Notes: a model not told the origin generated them from the sequence alone. Counted from the first letter of the stretch, positions 21,999-33,334 are shown. The stretch is DNA of 64,000 nucleotides from Catenaria anguillulae PL171 (GCA_002102555.1 MCFL01000054.1:62001-126000); one strand, 5' to 3'. Numbers and translations are program-made.

Positions 21999-23640
21999 TC
22001 ACCTGCGACTCTTTGATACTGTCAACGTCAACACCCTTGACTTTTTCGCAAACCTTGGCTCGATCCGGTCCGGCACCGGCCCGCCCAGCCACGCGGTGAT
22101 TGGGTGCACGACGCGCGGGCCAACCATGAGCTGCGCGCCGAGCTTAAAGAAGCGCACCGAAAGCCATGGTAGCGATGGGCTATCGGGCTCAAAGTCGAGC
22201 ACGTTGTGAGTGTCGTCGATGTCGGCAGAGTAGGCCCAAGACGCAGATGGCGGGAGCTAAATGCAGAAAATCGACAATGAGTGTTGGACTCGGTTCCAGT
22301 GCTTGAGTTAGAGGGGAAAAGTAGCGAACGGACAATAGATGAAAGGTCGAACTGGACAGTTTGAAGGGTCGGGTCGGGTGCGTGCGATGCGTAGGCGCAG
22401 CGAATGGCGCCAGCAGGGCAGTCGGAAAGGAATTTTTTCAGCTCGGGCGAGACTTGCTCAGGTGGGCGATCGGGAGGCGTGGATTTGGTGCTTTGCGCTG
22501 ATTCGATTGGTGTAATGAGTGATTTTGACGATGCATTGGTTGTCTCTTTTGGCAATGCCGAGGAAATGGGAGCCGATGAGGAAACTTCAATAATTGCAGG
22601 CCGCGAGTCCTCTGGCCGCTCTTCTTGACATGACGTGACTGGCGCATTTGTGGGAACCGACGTGGCAACCTCCACAATCGGCGACATGGCCTCGCTGACC
22701 TCCTCAATCAAGGTCGCCTTGGAATCCAGTCTGCGCATGCCTTGCCCCGGCAGAATTAGGCTAATCTGTTCGTGCTCTGCGGCACTGGGCTGTGCGGCAT
22801 GGTCGCCGGATCGCGCCAAGTGCAACTTGCTCAGCATGCTCTCGACCGTCAAGTCGGCCGCCATCTCGAGCTCCTCGTCCGTCAACTGAGTGCCATCGTC
22901 GCGCCAGAGCCACTGGCCAACGTATGATTTGGCGAGCTTGTACTCTATGTCACGTTGAAACGTTACGGACAAGCTACACGGAAAAAAAAAGGAAAGGAGC
23001 GTACGTTTCTTGTCCAATTTGTGCCCGCTGGCTTCGCGTACAGACTCAAACATGAGCTCTTGCAAATCGGCTTGGAACTGCCTGTCCTTCTTGGCCTTGG
23101 CAACAACTTGTGGATTGACAATAATGTCGCACACCAACACTTAAACTCACCCCTTTGTCAGATCGTGGCTGTTCCTCGATCAGTACCAGCGTGAATTGAA
23201 ATACGAACCATTCGATGCCTTTTTCTCTGCCCTCACTCGACTCACAAGCATAGGCACCTCGTTGCCAACCATTTCCTTGATACCGCGACTCTGCAGCACA
23301 TTGATCCTGAACGGCTGGTTTCCCAAGGTAGATGTGGTTTGAATGGAAAACACGTGGTGGATGAAGTCACGACTCGAGCGTGGTTGGCGCTTTTCCTTGT
23401 CGTGGTCGGCAGCCTCTTTCATGACTTGAGCAATCTTTTCACGGTACTTTGCGGGATTGGTGCGAGCAAGCTTGTTGAGCTCGGTCCAAAAGTCGGTGGC
23501 GAGCTTCCTTGTGTCCTCTGTGGAGGGGATCCAAGAGAACCAGTCAGTCATGGAATGGGTTGTTGGTTGGGGGTAGGCGACGTGCCGTCCACGTCGTTGA
23601 CGAGGTGAGCGGGGAAGGGCACGTTCATGGGAGAAGACAT
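21999..23640 (-). CDS. PIH1-domain protein (R2TP/dynein-assembly type)
   Basis: The likely start is MSSPMNVPF at 23640. A second exon has EDTRKLATDFWTELNKLA, then DFIHHVFSIQTTSTLGNQPFRINVLQS, and after it VLVCDIIVNPQVVAKAKKD, FQADLQELMFESVREASG and LAKSYVGQW. This succession (INV..., basic stretch, V.D.IVNP..., helix) is that of PIH1 domains. A long Ser/Pro/Glu-rich linker follows and the C-terminus (FFKLGAQLMVGPR...SRVLTLTV) resembles the end of a CS/p23-like fold. PIH1 proteins link HSP90/R2TP to client assembly; PIH1D1, Kintoun and relatives help assemble axonemal dynein. Which subfamily this is remains open. Frame slips occur near 23190 and near 22300. Confidence 0.68.
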
Positions 23641-23875
23641 GGTGTTATGGGGTTCGGGCTTGCGCTTGCATCGAGTCTCGGCGTGGGGTTTGAGATGCCG
23701 ATAGAGGAAGTCGCTTGGTGAGAACGGGTCGTGCCGAGTTGCCATACACACACAGTTCCCATGCATTCCACATCATGATCAGGCTGATCATTTCTCGTGC
23801 AGGCAGACAGCCACGCATAATCCATACACGCATCATTCGCATTGCTGCCAACGACATAGACTCCATGCAATCGCA
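23641..23875. promoter_or_regulatory. Shared divergent promoter of the PIH1 gene and C2orf81-like gene
   Basis: 235 bp between the two start codons. No TATA box is obvious. The small distance makes a bidirectional promoter likely. Confidence 0.4.
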
Positions 23876-24680
23876 ATGACCGACGTACCTACTTCGGCTA
23901 CCGCTCCCGCTCCATCGGGCTCCTCAGCGCCGCGCCCGCCCGACCTCGTCGTCGACCACAGCAACAGCGACCGGCACAAGCGCGTCGCCAACTCCCTCTC
24001 AGACCACCGCCCACCCCTCGCCCATCACAACCCTGACTGCCCTTGCCTCGCAAGGCCTGCTCAAACCCACAGTCGTGCCCGCCGTCGCCGCGTGCCTCGA
24101 CCTCGACGACTCGGAGCTGATTGTGGCCGACCTGGTCGAGGAAATCCTGCAGCGGTCGCAGGACGTGCTCTTTGAAAAACACATTAGCTCGCAAGTGCTG
24201 CCATATGCTATCCAGTACGCAAAGGACACGGTGTTGAAGCTGGCCATGTGGGAGTTTTTCGATGAGGACCGTGTGGATCCTGCGGATGCCATGTGGAGTC
24301 CCGATCAAGGTGCAATTGTCTTTTCGCCCCTGTGGGAAAGACATTTCTCTGACATTGTGTGTGCGAGATTCGCAGAACCTGATCCGCTTCCGTTCGATTC
24401 ATGGGCACGCGGCGTCCTGTCGCCCTTGCTTCCGTCGCCGTCCATACCAAGCAGTGAACACGCTACCACAACCGCAGCACACTCTTCGTCTGCATTGGAC
24501 GACCCGGAACGTGCACACGCACCAACACTCACACTCGTGCCTGGCCTTCCCGCACACAAACCCATCGTTCCCTGGAACTCGGTTGCCGGCAGCCAGGACT
24601 TGTTTGACTCGCTACAGATGGACATGTACGCCATCCGTGCTTGCCTCGCCCGTCAACATGAATACCTGACCCGACCTTGA
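23876..24680 (+). CDS. C2orf81/DUF4639-like protein
   Basis: After a low-complexity Thr/Ser/Ala/Pro N-terminus, the conserved core is ELIVADLVEEILQRSQDVLFEKHISSQVLPY, then KDTVLKLAMWEFFDEDR. A 66-nt intron (24310-24375, GTGCAA...TTCGCAG, phase 1) removes an in-frame stretch and yields W-S-P-D-Q-EPDPLPFDSWARG. The W...D.EP.P..DSWA.G signature is what I recall from the C2orf81 family (from memory, not searched), whose members occur mainly in ciliated or flagellated eukaryotes. One frame slip lies near 23940 in a C-rich run. The stop is at 24678-24680, though coding similarity in other frames beyond it leaves open a longer C-terminus. Confidence 0.55.
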
Positions 24681-25176
24681 TGTCACAATGCAGTGCACCC
24701 GCCGCATCCACGTCGCCGTCTGGCCGTCCAAAGCTCACGGCCGAAGGCCAGGCGGTTCCGCCGCAATGTCACCTCCTCGAGCCCCGTTCCTTTTGCAGCA
24801 GAAGCAACCACACGCGTCACGGCACGCGCCAGGGTGGCGACGTGAGGAGGGCGAGCAGCCGCGAGAACCTGCAAGCAAGGTGGCAAGAGCTCCGTCAAGG
24901 TCGCCCACAAGGCCAAAAGCCGGCGATACGGCCGCCGTCAGGTCGCCTGCCAGAAGACTTGTCCAGATGGCGTCGTGAAGGGGCATGGGGCATGATTGGC
25001 AGTGAGCTGGATATATATATACACTTGAATGTCATTGGCAGAAGGAACGAGCAAGCGGCAGGCGAGTACAAGAAAACGCCCCGAGTAAAGGAACAGGGAA
25101 CAAAAAGAATAGAAAAAAAAGTGCAAAACGAGAGGAGAGAATAAATAAAGGTGGGTGAGTCAAGGAAGCGAGTCCC
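24681..25176. other. 3' region between two convergent genes
   Basis: About 500 bp between the C2orf81-like stop and the ERT1 stop. Up to 24980 the sequence is GC-rich and open in all three forward frames; it may be 3' UTR or a missed C-terminal exon. The rest is A-rich and noncoding. Confidence 0.35.
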
Positions 25177-25491
25177 TTAGCTCAAGATGGGAAGGAACTA
25201 TACCAGACCCAAGGAGTTAGCGACGCAAAGGACCATAATGTCGGGCAGAAGACGGAGAACATACGTTGCCGATGATTGCCAACGGAATGTCAAAAATGTC
25301 CTTTTTGATGGTAAAGCACATTGTGCACGGAATCAAAGCCCCGCTCGGCGACACGACCACGGTGGTTGTCATGACACTTGACTGGCTGTTGTCAAACGCA
25401 ATGGCCGCAAACAACTCCCAATACGTGACGGCCGACTCGTTGTCAAACAACTACACATTCAAGGTACACGAGTTGAATCAGCCATCCCACG

Positions 25492-25528
<37 letters not shown>

Positions 25529-27157
25529 GGATCAGCACAAAAAAAAGGTAAGAGAACACGGCCGTACCTCCCAGATGTACGTCTTTTTGCTGAAAATCTG
25601 ATCCTTTGTCCATTGCGTCAACAAGCTAAACTCCTTGCCCACCAGTGCAATCTCACCCGTGCGTCGCCACACCACCGTGGGCGTGCCGGAAAACGAGATG
25701 AGCTTTTCGTACTCGAGCAGTGTCCGTTGGAAACACTTTTCCATAAACACCAGGTCCTCCTCCGTGAGGCCCATGATGAGGCAATGAAGGATGGCCGGAA
25801 GGCGTACATGGCGCGGCAGATGCGTTTGGTTTCGTCATCGCCCATGCTGTTCCGCGCCGATCAACAACAACAAAAAAAAAATGTTGGTAAAAGATTGCAG
25901 GTGAGCGACGAGAGAAACGCAACGCAAACGCACGTGTTCTTGATATACTCGATCAAATTATGATACCCCTCCGTGTAATTATACGCCTGCGTCACGCTCG
26001 CATACACGGCCTGCGGACTTGTCAACCTGCGCACGGGGCCCAGCGTCGGCGACGATCCCAGTAACTGCATTGCATGACTTTGCCAAGCGGCTTGCATGGC
26101 CGCCGTATTGGCCGCTGCGGCCTGTGCGGCGTGCATGGCGGCCGCCTGATGATCCGCGGCACCCAGGGTTGCCCCAAGCGTCGGCGTGTGGTGTGGCGAC
26201 ATGACGAGCTGGGATGCGAGCGCCGCGTCCATGAGGTGGCCACCTTGGTGCTGGTGCTGCGGCAGCATGTTGGATAGAATGGCGTATTCCAGGTTGACGG
26301 CTTCCGAGGTGAAGTTGAGCGGGAGCTGCCCGTTGGACGAGGCGGCAGACGCCGAGTTGGCGGCGCCGAGCGGGCCAAGGGCAGGCGAGGCCGCCGCTGA
26401 GTGGATGAGCCCCGCGGCGCCGGATTGGACAACGTTGAGTGGAAGCGTGAGAATGGGTTGCGTTGGGTCGATCGTTTGGCCACCTGTCCGAGTGGTGAAA
26501 CTGGTCAATGTCGCTCGACTTGGGTTGAAAGAGATGGAGAAAACGAAGCGTACCAGAATATAGACCCGGATGGAGCACTGGATATGTGTGATAGACAACA
26601 GGTGGGTGGGAAACGCAATAACACGGACGCGAGTGAGGTTTATCCATCCAACAAGTTGCGTTTGCACGAACGAAAAATGCAACATACGTTCATTCGGCGT
26701 ATCATGCAAATACTTTGCCTTCTTGCGCACGCCATCCATGCACGTATCAGCGAGCTTTCGCTTGACGCATCTTCCACACGGCCGGGCTAAAAAAATAAGA
26801 AGCGACGATGATTGGCTGAAGTGAGGCAAAGGCCAGCATGACAAGGTGGAATGTGCGCGAAGCAAAGGACAAACCGTCGTCACACGTCAAATGGGCCTTC
26901 TGGCAATGGTTGCATGCGCGTGTTGCCTTTTTGCGCTTGGGGCGAGCGGTCGAGTTGGAGTTGGGCGTGGATGTTCCTGAGAGTGAAGGCGAGCCTGGTT
27001 CCGATTGATGGGCAAGGGTGTCGGTCGAATCGGCAGCGGCCGACGCATCGGCCAGGGAGTGGGCAGAATCGTCCGGAGTCATTTGGACGAGTGGGCGAGA
27101 GCTTTTTTGGAGCCAGCAAGTGGGAGCGGAGCAGGCCGGCCGGGTCGTTGGTGACAT
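25177..27157 (-). CDS. ERT1: AcuK/ERT1-type Zn2Cys6 regulator of gluconeogenesis
   Basis: Six exons: 27157-26875, 26786-26688, 26483-25934, 25847-25568, 25450-25265, 25197-25177. The zinc cluster is split by intron 1: [19 protein letters not shown], then [18 protein letters not shown] and KKAKYLHD. A Gln/Ala/His-rich middle is followed by the family's PAS-like end: [87 protein letters not shown] and FLPILS. Relatives (AcuK, AcuM, Rds2, Ert1) activate gluconeogenic genes on non-fermentable carbon. One base appears missing between FIAS and GLTEEDL. Intron 4 contains a 36-base T run. An alternative start is the ATG near 27082. Confidence 0.9.
25492..25527 (+). repeat. A36 homopolymer inside an ERT1 intron
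   Basis: Thirty-six A on the plus strand (T on the coding strand), located between the donor at 25567 and the acceptor at 25451. As a T run ahead of an AG it would act as an extreme polypyrimidine tract. Its length is likely variable or uncertain. Confidence 0.85.
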
Positions 27158-27832
27158 GGTGACAATGACCAAGGGCAAGCGAGTGGAGCTAAGCGATCAC
27201 GGATTGGCCGGAAAAATAAGCAGGGACCAGATTGCTTTGGCCGTTTGTCATTGCTTTTGTTGCTGATGCATGCAAATGCCTGAGTAATGGGCATTCCGGA
27301 CGGCGCCGGACCAATTCGGAGTCAGTCCTGCCCCAAGAATGGATCGGCGGTCCCGTTCGAGAAGGAGTTTCTGGACACAGTGGAGGCATTATCTGATGGA
27401 GAAGCGATCCCATCGCAATCGCACTGTTGTGAACGTGCGACTCTACCTTAGCATCTTTATGCATGCAGTGCAGTTGCAGGGCGATAGTGGTCGGCACCAG
27501 TCAGTACCATCATGCTCATGCCTGCAGGGCACTTGCCGCCCTATCCCATCAGATTGTCGCCAACGGCAGGCTGGGCGTCCTGCAACCAGTCACGTGTGCA
27601 GACTATTCTGGACGCCACTTTGGCAGTGGCAGTGGGAACGCATATCAAGAGCAGGGCGACCTCCTCTCCCCTGCAGCTGCTAGCAACAGGAACTTATCAA
27701 CGTCTCCCCCCACTCAATCCATGCATTTGCCTTGATAAAGTGGCCAGCCGCCGCAACTTTCCTCTCTCCCAACTCGTCTCTCAGTCTCGCAGTCTCGCAG
27801 TCCGCACACGCACTCCCACATCTCAAACCAAA
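27158..27832. other. Divergent intergenic region of ERT1 and DOHH
   Basis: About 675 bp between start codons. The last 75 bases before DOHH are pyrimidine-rich with CTCTCAGTCTCGCAGTCTCG-type short repeats, probably core promoter and leader. No gene is seen. Confidence 0.45.
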
Positions 27833-28880
27833 ATGGCCGTTGACTACGACTTCCCCGCCGGTGACGCCCAACTTGCCGCCGCCCGTTCGGACCCGGCCAC
27901 ATACACCAACCTCGGCAATGCCCTGCTCGACAAGCAACTGCCCATGTCTGAACGCTTCCGCGCCCTCTTCACCCTCAAGGCCCTGAAAACTGACGATGCC
28001 GTGCGTGCCATTGGCCGCGGGTTTGCCGACCCGTCTGCCCTCCTCAAGCACGAGGTCGCCTATGTCCTCGGCCAAATGAAGCTCGAGGCTGCGCTCCCGA
28101 TTCTGACGGCCGTGTTGGAAAACACGACTGAGGACTCCATGGTGCGCCATGAGGCCGCAGAGGCCATGGGCGCCATTGGCAAGGCCGATGTGATTCCCGT
28201 GCTCGAAAAGTACCTCAACGACCCCGAGGATGCCGTGCGCGAGACGTGCGAACTGGCCGTGGATTTGCTCAAGTGGGAGCAGGAAAAGAAGGCGGCCGAG
28301 GGCAAGCGGTCAGAGTCGGCCTACTCGTCGGTGGATCCTGCACCGCCCTTGCCAATTGACGAGGCCAACGATGTCCCCAAATTGAGGGAGATTTTGTTGG
28401 ATGCCTCCTTGCCCTTGTTCAAGCGGTATCGGGCCATGTTTTCGTTGCGCAATGTCGGCACGGAGGAAGCCGTGCTTGCGTTGGCGGATGGGTTTGGTGA
28501 CAAGTCGGCGCTTTTCCGTCACGAAATCGGTACCTACCCTTCCCTGTTGCCATTTTGTTCTCGATGTCGCTCATTTCGCTCACAACATTCAACAACTTTC
28601 GCATACCGTAGCCTATGTCTTTGGTCAACTCCAACACCCCGCCTCTGTCCCCTCCCTCGCCAAGGTGCTCCAAAACGCCAGCGAGGAGGGCATGGTCCGC
28701 CACGAGGCTGCCGAGGCTCTTGGTTCCATCGCCACGCCCGAGTGCCTACCGCTGCTCAAGGAGTTTGCGAAGGACTCGGACGATGTTGTGCGCGAGTCGT
28801 GCGAGGTCGGTGTTGACATGTGGGAGTATGAAAACTCGGGCGATTTGCAGTATGCCAACGGTTTGTCCCATCACCATTGA
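27833..28880 (+). CDS. LIA1: Deoxyhypusine hydroxylase
   Basis: Exons 27833-28529 and 28612-28880 with an 82-nt phase-1 intron (GTACCT...CCGTAG) give 321 residues with no frame problem. Tandem HEAT repeats carry the four His-Glu metal-binding pairs: [36 protein letters not shown] and [12 protein letters not shown]. The N- and C-terminal halves repeat each other, as is typical. The enzyme uses a di-iron centre to hydroxylate deoxyhypusine on eIF5A, completing the only known hypusine protein. The start is supported by ATGGCCG context and by the conserved N-terminal repeat. Confidence 0.95.
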
Positions 28881-29076
28881 ACGAGCGAGCAAGCGGGACG
28901 GGTGTGTGTGATTTGTATTATACTTGTATGAATTCTAGTTGTTTTGCCCTTTTGATCTATTTGGCCGCGTCACATCTGCCATTATTGCTCGGTCTCCTTG
29001 CCGCTTCCCTTGGCAACCTGACGGCACCGCGACACGCGACTGCTTGGCACGATCGTCTTCGCACTTCAAACTTGCA

Positions 29077-30340
29077 ATGGAATCCTCAACAACGGCCATG
29101 AGCAGACATGAAGCAATAACTCGTACCCCGGCAGACATGCTCCCTGTCGAGTTGATCCTCTCGATTCTGACGCTCACGCGCCCGTGCTCGTCCGTCCCGC
29201 TTGCTTCTCGACTTCTTGCCTCTGCGCTGGACTTCCCGCCATCTACGGCCACAGCCAAATCCGACCCGTCCAAGTCCATCTGCTTCGGCTGGGTCCGCCG
29301 ACGCCTCGCACAATCAACACATTGGACTTGCGCTGGTTTCTTGCACAGCAGCCCCATCCAGCCAGAGAACACGCGCGTTCCTTGCCTGTGCGTCCGCTGC
29401 GTCTTGGTCGAGTTACGGCCGGCGGTCTACTGGTATCCTAGCCAGAGTGCCGTGGATTCGTACAAGGGGCTTTTACCTGCAAGGTTCAAGGCGGCATTGT
29501 GCGATACGTGGGTCGTGCGCAAGTCCTTTGTGGACGACATGCTGTGTCGTTGCTATGGAATGGACGAAAAGCAACTTGCGGAGGAGCTGTCCCTTCTCGG
29601 GTCATCGACAGGCAACAGAGTAGGCGCGCGATACCTGCCAGAAAGCCCGCTCCTCGACATGTTGTTCCTTGCCGTCTTTTACCTGCGCTCGCGCAACGTC
29701 GAGTTGCTATGATATACACTCGACCAGCTCGATGATGAAGATGCGTTTCCCGAGTTTGCAGATATCGACATTCCGCTCGACTCTTGGTTCAACCTCAGCG
29801 AAGCAATCGACGACCTTCAAGTCGCAGGCGAGCTGTACCTGTGCTCAGAAACTGCTGGGGTAACCCATACCCCTTTTACCCACTTTCTCCTGATCCTGGC
29901 TGCCAGTCAATGGTCGGTTCCACTCGTGTCCACCATCTGTGACTCGCTCTATGTCCATCCGGCCGACTTTTCTCGACTGGCCACTGTTCCGTTCAGATGT
30001 CTTCGACGTCATGGTCAATCAACTCCGATTCGTCCCCAGGTACCTCTCGCCAGGTGCCATGTGCCGGTGGCTGTACGATAACGGGTTCGAGCCGGATTCC
30101 GAGTCGCACGCGAGCATTGCGCCTGCGGCAGGGACTCGGTCGCATTTCCTTGACGTGTTCCACGAGCACGACGACGGGTACTTGTCTCAGGTAACAAGGC
30201 GCAGTGACGAGCATCATCACTTGTATTGGCGGTGCGAGCTGCTTGGGATGTTGTGGTTGCTGGAAGGCAGTGCCAACAGATTGACGAGCTTTGATAGTGA
30301 TGACGACTCAGTTAGCGATGGCGAAAAGTGGTTTTGGTAG
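29077..30340 (+). pseudogene. F-box-like family member B, disrupted
   Basis: The start MESSTTAMSRHEAITRTPADMLPVELILSIL (given here in the order MESSTTAMSRHEA, then TPADMLPVELILSIL) is F-box-like. The blocks shared with member A are AALCDTWVVRKSFVDDML, RYLPESPLLDMLFLAVFYLR, THFLLILAASQWSVPLVS, SDVFDVMVNQLRFV and CRWLYDNGFEPD. A TGA at 29710-29712 interrupts the frame right after the RYLPESP block, with the same frame continuing beyond, and the frame shifts near 29970. The protein would end EKWFW-stop at 30340. No GT-AG intron neatly removes the stop. It may be a decaying duplicate or carry sequence errors. Confidence 0.55.
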
Positions 30341-30695
30341 AATGCATTGCCTTTTACGGTGCGTGCCCTGTGCCGAGACGGAGTGCCTGTACTGCCCTGA
30401 CCTTCGCCAGATGCAGGTGGTTATCGCATGGACCTGCAATACTCGGAGCCGATCATGTAAGGCAGCCGGATTGATTCGGGGTAAATGTCATAGCAATGGA
30501 GGCCAAGTTGGCAGCTCAGCTATGTGGGATAGCTTGGATTGGCGACCTGAGGCGCGGGGACGGAACTGTCAAGATAAGTACGTGGGCTCGGCGGTGGTGA
30601 TTCTGGCGGTGAAGGTCACACACCCTGCATGTGCAGACGTGATGATGCTTGACTGGCTCTTCACTTCACGCAAGGAAATGTCCCAAACAATCACA
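30341..30695. other. Intergenic between F-box-like pieces
   Basis: About 355 bp with no recognised feature; it may be the remains of the 5' flank of the third family copy. Confidence 0.35.
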
Positions 30696-30896
30696 ATGAT
30701 CGAACATGAAGCATTCACACCGGCAAACATGCTGCCCGTCGAGATCCTGCTCCATCATCACCCTGCTGACCCGCCCGTCCTCGGCCGTCCCGCTCGCTTC
30801 AGCGGAATGCTCCATTTGATTCCCAGAGGTCCGGAAATTGAATCGTTCGTCCCTACCTGTCACCTGCGCTTCAATCAAGTTACTGATATGAATTGA
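30696..30896 (+). pseudogene. F-box-like family member C, N-terminal fragment
   Basis: The frame begins MIEHEAFTPANMLPVEILL, matching the start of member B (MSRHEAITRTPADMLPVELIL) almost residue for residue. It loses similarity after about 35 codons and ends at 30896. Only the F-box-like end remains, so it is read as a truncated duplicate about 350 bp beyond member B. Confidence 0.55.
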
Positions 30897-30949
30897 GACT
30901 GGCACCATGATAAATATCCACACACTCATTCACACACCATGAACCCCCG

Positions 30950-31876
30950 CTATGCCGTCCCTGACTGATCCACATCCATTGCATCCTCGTCTTCTCCATC
31001 ACCATCCTCATCGGTTTCATCATGCGGAGGCGCTGATGCACTGCCACTTGCCGACCCCGACGCACCATCTCCACTGCCACTTGCGCCAGCGCCACCTCCA
31101 ACCGCAGGCGACGCCGATCGCGATCCCGACCCTGGTGCCACAGGATGACCCAGAGCAGGATGCCCGAGCGCGGTCGGCGGCGGACCCAATGCGGACTTGT
31201 TTGGGCTAGCCGTGAGTGAATGCGGGAGCGGCATGGCGTTGATGTTTGATGGGTCCAGAGGCTACATGAACCAGAAAAAAAAAAATCATTGAATGAGCTG
31301 CCATCGAGGAAATAGGAGCGACAAGGACGCACTTTTGGCACAATCTCGTAGGTCGCCCCAGTCAACGTGTACTGCTTTGGCGGAAGCCTGAGTCCCGGGC
31401 GATCGGGAATCAGCGGCAGCGGCATTGCATTCTTTTCGCGCGCGAGTTCTTGCAAGAGATCGCGCGTGGGTGGAGAGGTGAACGAGTGTGCGGTTTTGGA
31501 CTGGATGGCGAGCTTGATGTCGTCAAGGTTGACGTTGGACCGGTTGGCGTGGTCGGCGTATAGCAGGGATTCTTGCAAAATGTCGGCCATGTACCCTGAC
31601 AGCAATGGAAAATACAACATGGATGCAGTTAGATGCGGAATGGGACAGGGACGAGTGAGTGAGTGAGGATGCCATACGGTGCGCAAACTCCAAGAGCAGC
31701 GGAATCACTTGCTCATCGAGATCTTGAATGCCCTGACTCGAGAGCAGCAGCTCGATGAAGCGGACGTCGCGCGGCTTATCTTCAACCGCTCCAGTCTGGT
31801 CCGAGGCAGAGGCTGCTGGCGGAGGTGGAGGTGCGGCAGCAGCAGATGTGGCGGACGGCTGTGGCGGGGCAGACAT
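30950..31876 (-). CDS. TAF9: TFIID/SAGA subunit TAF9
   Basis: Exons 31876-31678, 31595-31333 and 31261-30950 join in frame to 257 residues. The N-terminus is Pro/Ala-rich. A histone-fold domain follows: DVRFIELLLSSQGIQDLDEQVIPLLLEFAHR, continuing in exon 2 as YMADILQESLLYADHANRSNVNLDDIKLAIQSK. The conserved TAF9 extension HSFTSPPTRDLLQELAREKN..PLPLIPDRPGLRLPP comes next, then a Gly/Ser/Ala-rich and acidic tail ending DVDQSGTA. TAF9 pairs with TAF6 in TFIID and SAGA. Introns are 82 nt (GTATGG donor) and 71 nt (GTGCGT donor). (Motifs over 20 residues here are in segments around the exon junction.) The model is intact. Confidence 0.93.
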
Positions 31877-32200
31877 GACGGTAGGCGGGTGCGAGTAGAT
31901 TTTGCTCAGAGTTGGTTGTTGTTTTCATGAAGCATTCCATTGCAAGACTAGTGTGCTTGATAGCGGCTACTCGAGGTCGTCTCTCCAACAGAAATAATCC
32001 CGTCCCCCGATTGATCCTTGTGAGACTGGAGCAGGCATGGCATTGCTACGGTCAGATCAAAAGGCTGTACATGAAGATTATTCAAGTATGTGACTGTGAT
32101 CCGCTACGGAGGCAGGGGATGACCGAAAAGATGCTCCTGCGGCACATCTTTGTCTCTGTCCTACGTGAGCGACGTCGTTAGACAGCCCACACCCTATTGC
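31877..32200. other. Intergenic
   Basis: About 320 bp between TAF9's start and the kinase gene's stop. It should contain the TAF9 promoter; nothing else is seen. Confidence 0.4.
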
Positions 32201-33229
32201 CTACTTGAACCACAACACCTCTCTCACTCCACCTTCCGCCGCACGCCTCACCACCGCCTTCGGATCCTCGACTCCCCAATGCGGATACTCAACCAAGCTC
32301 GTGACACACTTGACACACACGGCCTCGGCATCAAACCCGTCCCCCAAATCCAAACTCGCCCCCCTCGCTCCGAGCACAAACGCATCAATCACACGCTTGA
32401 CCGATGGCACATGGTACGGTTCGCCATGCAGCATGATGAACATGTTGCCGACCATTTGCGCGACATCTTCGCCCGGGTGGCCAAACCGGTGATCCTCCCA
32501 GTCAATGATAGAAATCACGGGCGTCTCAGGGGCGCTGTCGGCGGACGACGCGGGTAGGTGGACAAAGATGGCGTTGGGCCAAAAGTCGCCGTGGATCAGG
32601 GTTTGGTTTGGGTGCGGGAATCCGTTGGGGCCCAAGGCACGGTCGAGCCAGGATTGAGAGTTGGGCAGTGAGTGCATTTCGGCTGTGCGTGAAAAGTTAC
32701 GGAAGGGCAGGTGGAAGTGAGCCATTTCTTGGTTGACAAACCATGACTGGACCGAGGCTTTGGTAAAGGTCGAGGTGAATGAACGGTGGAACTCGGCCAT
32801 GGCGGTGCCAATACGATCAAGGTCGGCCGCGGGCCGTGGCTCGCGCAGGTAGTCGAGCAACGACACTGAGTCTTCGAGCTTTGCCATGATCACCACATGA
32901 TTCAATGGATCGAAATGGATGGGTTCCGGTACCGTCCAAGAGGTCGACTTTGACAATGCAAATGCGTGGACGAGGGCATTGTACTCTGCCTGCGCGCGAG
33001 ACTGAGGCATGTCGGCGGGAAACCCGTGTGCACGCGGCGGATAGTACTTGAGAATGACAGGACGCTGGGTTTTATTGGTCGACGTGGGGTGAATGGACCA
33101 GACGTAATTGACATAGCCGCCAGAGAGCGGGCCGAGGTTGCAGGGCACTAGGTGCGGGTGGGCGGCGGCCAGGTAGGCAACGACGCCCTGGTCGTTTGTG
33201 AGGTCATGGGGACGCGTAGAGGATGTCAT
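32201..33229 (-). CDS. APH/choline-kinase-fold small-molecule kinase
   Basis: One exon, about 342 residues from the ATG at 33229. The kinase fold shows GPLSGGYVNYVW (nucleotide loop), VILKYYPPRA (Lys), the catalytic loop LIHGDFWPNAIFV with His, Asp and Asn, and the metal-binding IIDWEDHRFGHPGEDVAQ. This pattern is shared by aminoglycoside phosphotransferase, choline kinase and methylthioribose kinase families; the substrate cannot be read from the sequence, and methylthioribose or a related sugar alcohol is one possibility. The frame extends upstream to 33364, but its first codons lie in the hAT-type terminal repeat cluster, so the later start is preferred. Confidence 0.72.
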   Translation of the reverse strand: MTSSTRPHDLTNDQGVVAYLAAAHPHLVPCNLGPLSGGYVNYVWSIHPTSTNKTQRPVILKYYPPRAHGFPADMPQSRAQAEYNALVHAFALSKSTSWTVPEPIHFDPLNHVVIMAKLEDSVSLLDYLREPRPAADLDRIGTAMAEFHRSFTSTFTKASVQSWFVNQEMAHFHLPFRNFSRTAEMHSLPNSQSWLDRALGPNGFPHPNQTLIHGDFWPNAIFVHLPASSADSAPETPVISIIDWEDHRFGHPGEDVAQMVGNMFIMLHGEPYHVPSVKRVIDAFVLGARGASLDLGDGFDAEAVCVKCVTSLVEYPHWGVEDPKAVVRRAAEGGVREVLWFK

Positions 33230-33334
33230 GGCGGCGGTTTCTGATTTCATGCGCAATCTGTGTGTGCACAGAGCGAGCAACGCTTGTGGTAAGATATCCA
33301 CTGCAGGCTTAGTGCTACTGATGACATGTAGGCC

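Noticed and set aside
29700-29720. Reassigned TGA codon in F-box-like member B
   Set aside because: Well-modelled genes here (DOHH, ALG3, UTP5) use TGA or TAA as ordinary stops and none reads through TGA.
30950-31209. Plus-strand frame rich in His and Pro
   Set aside because: Antisense of the Gly/Ser/acidic tail of TAF9.
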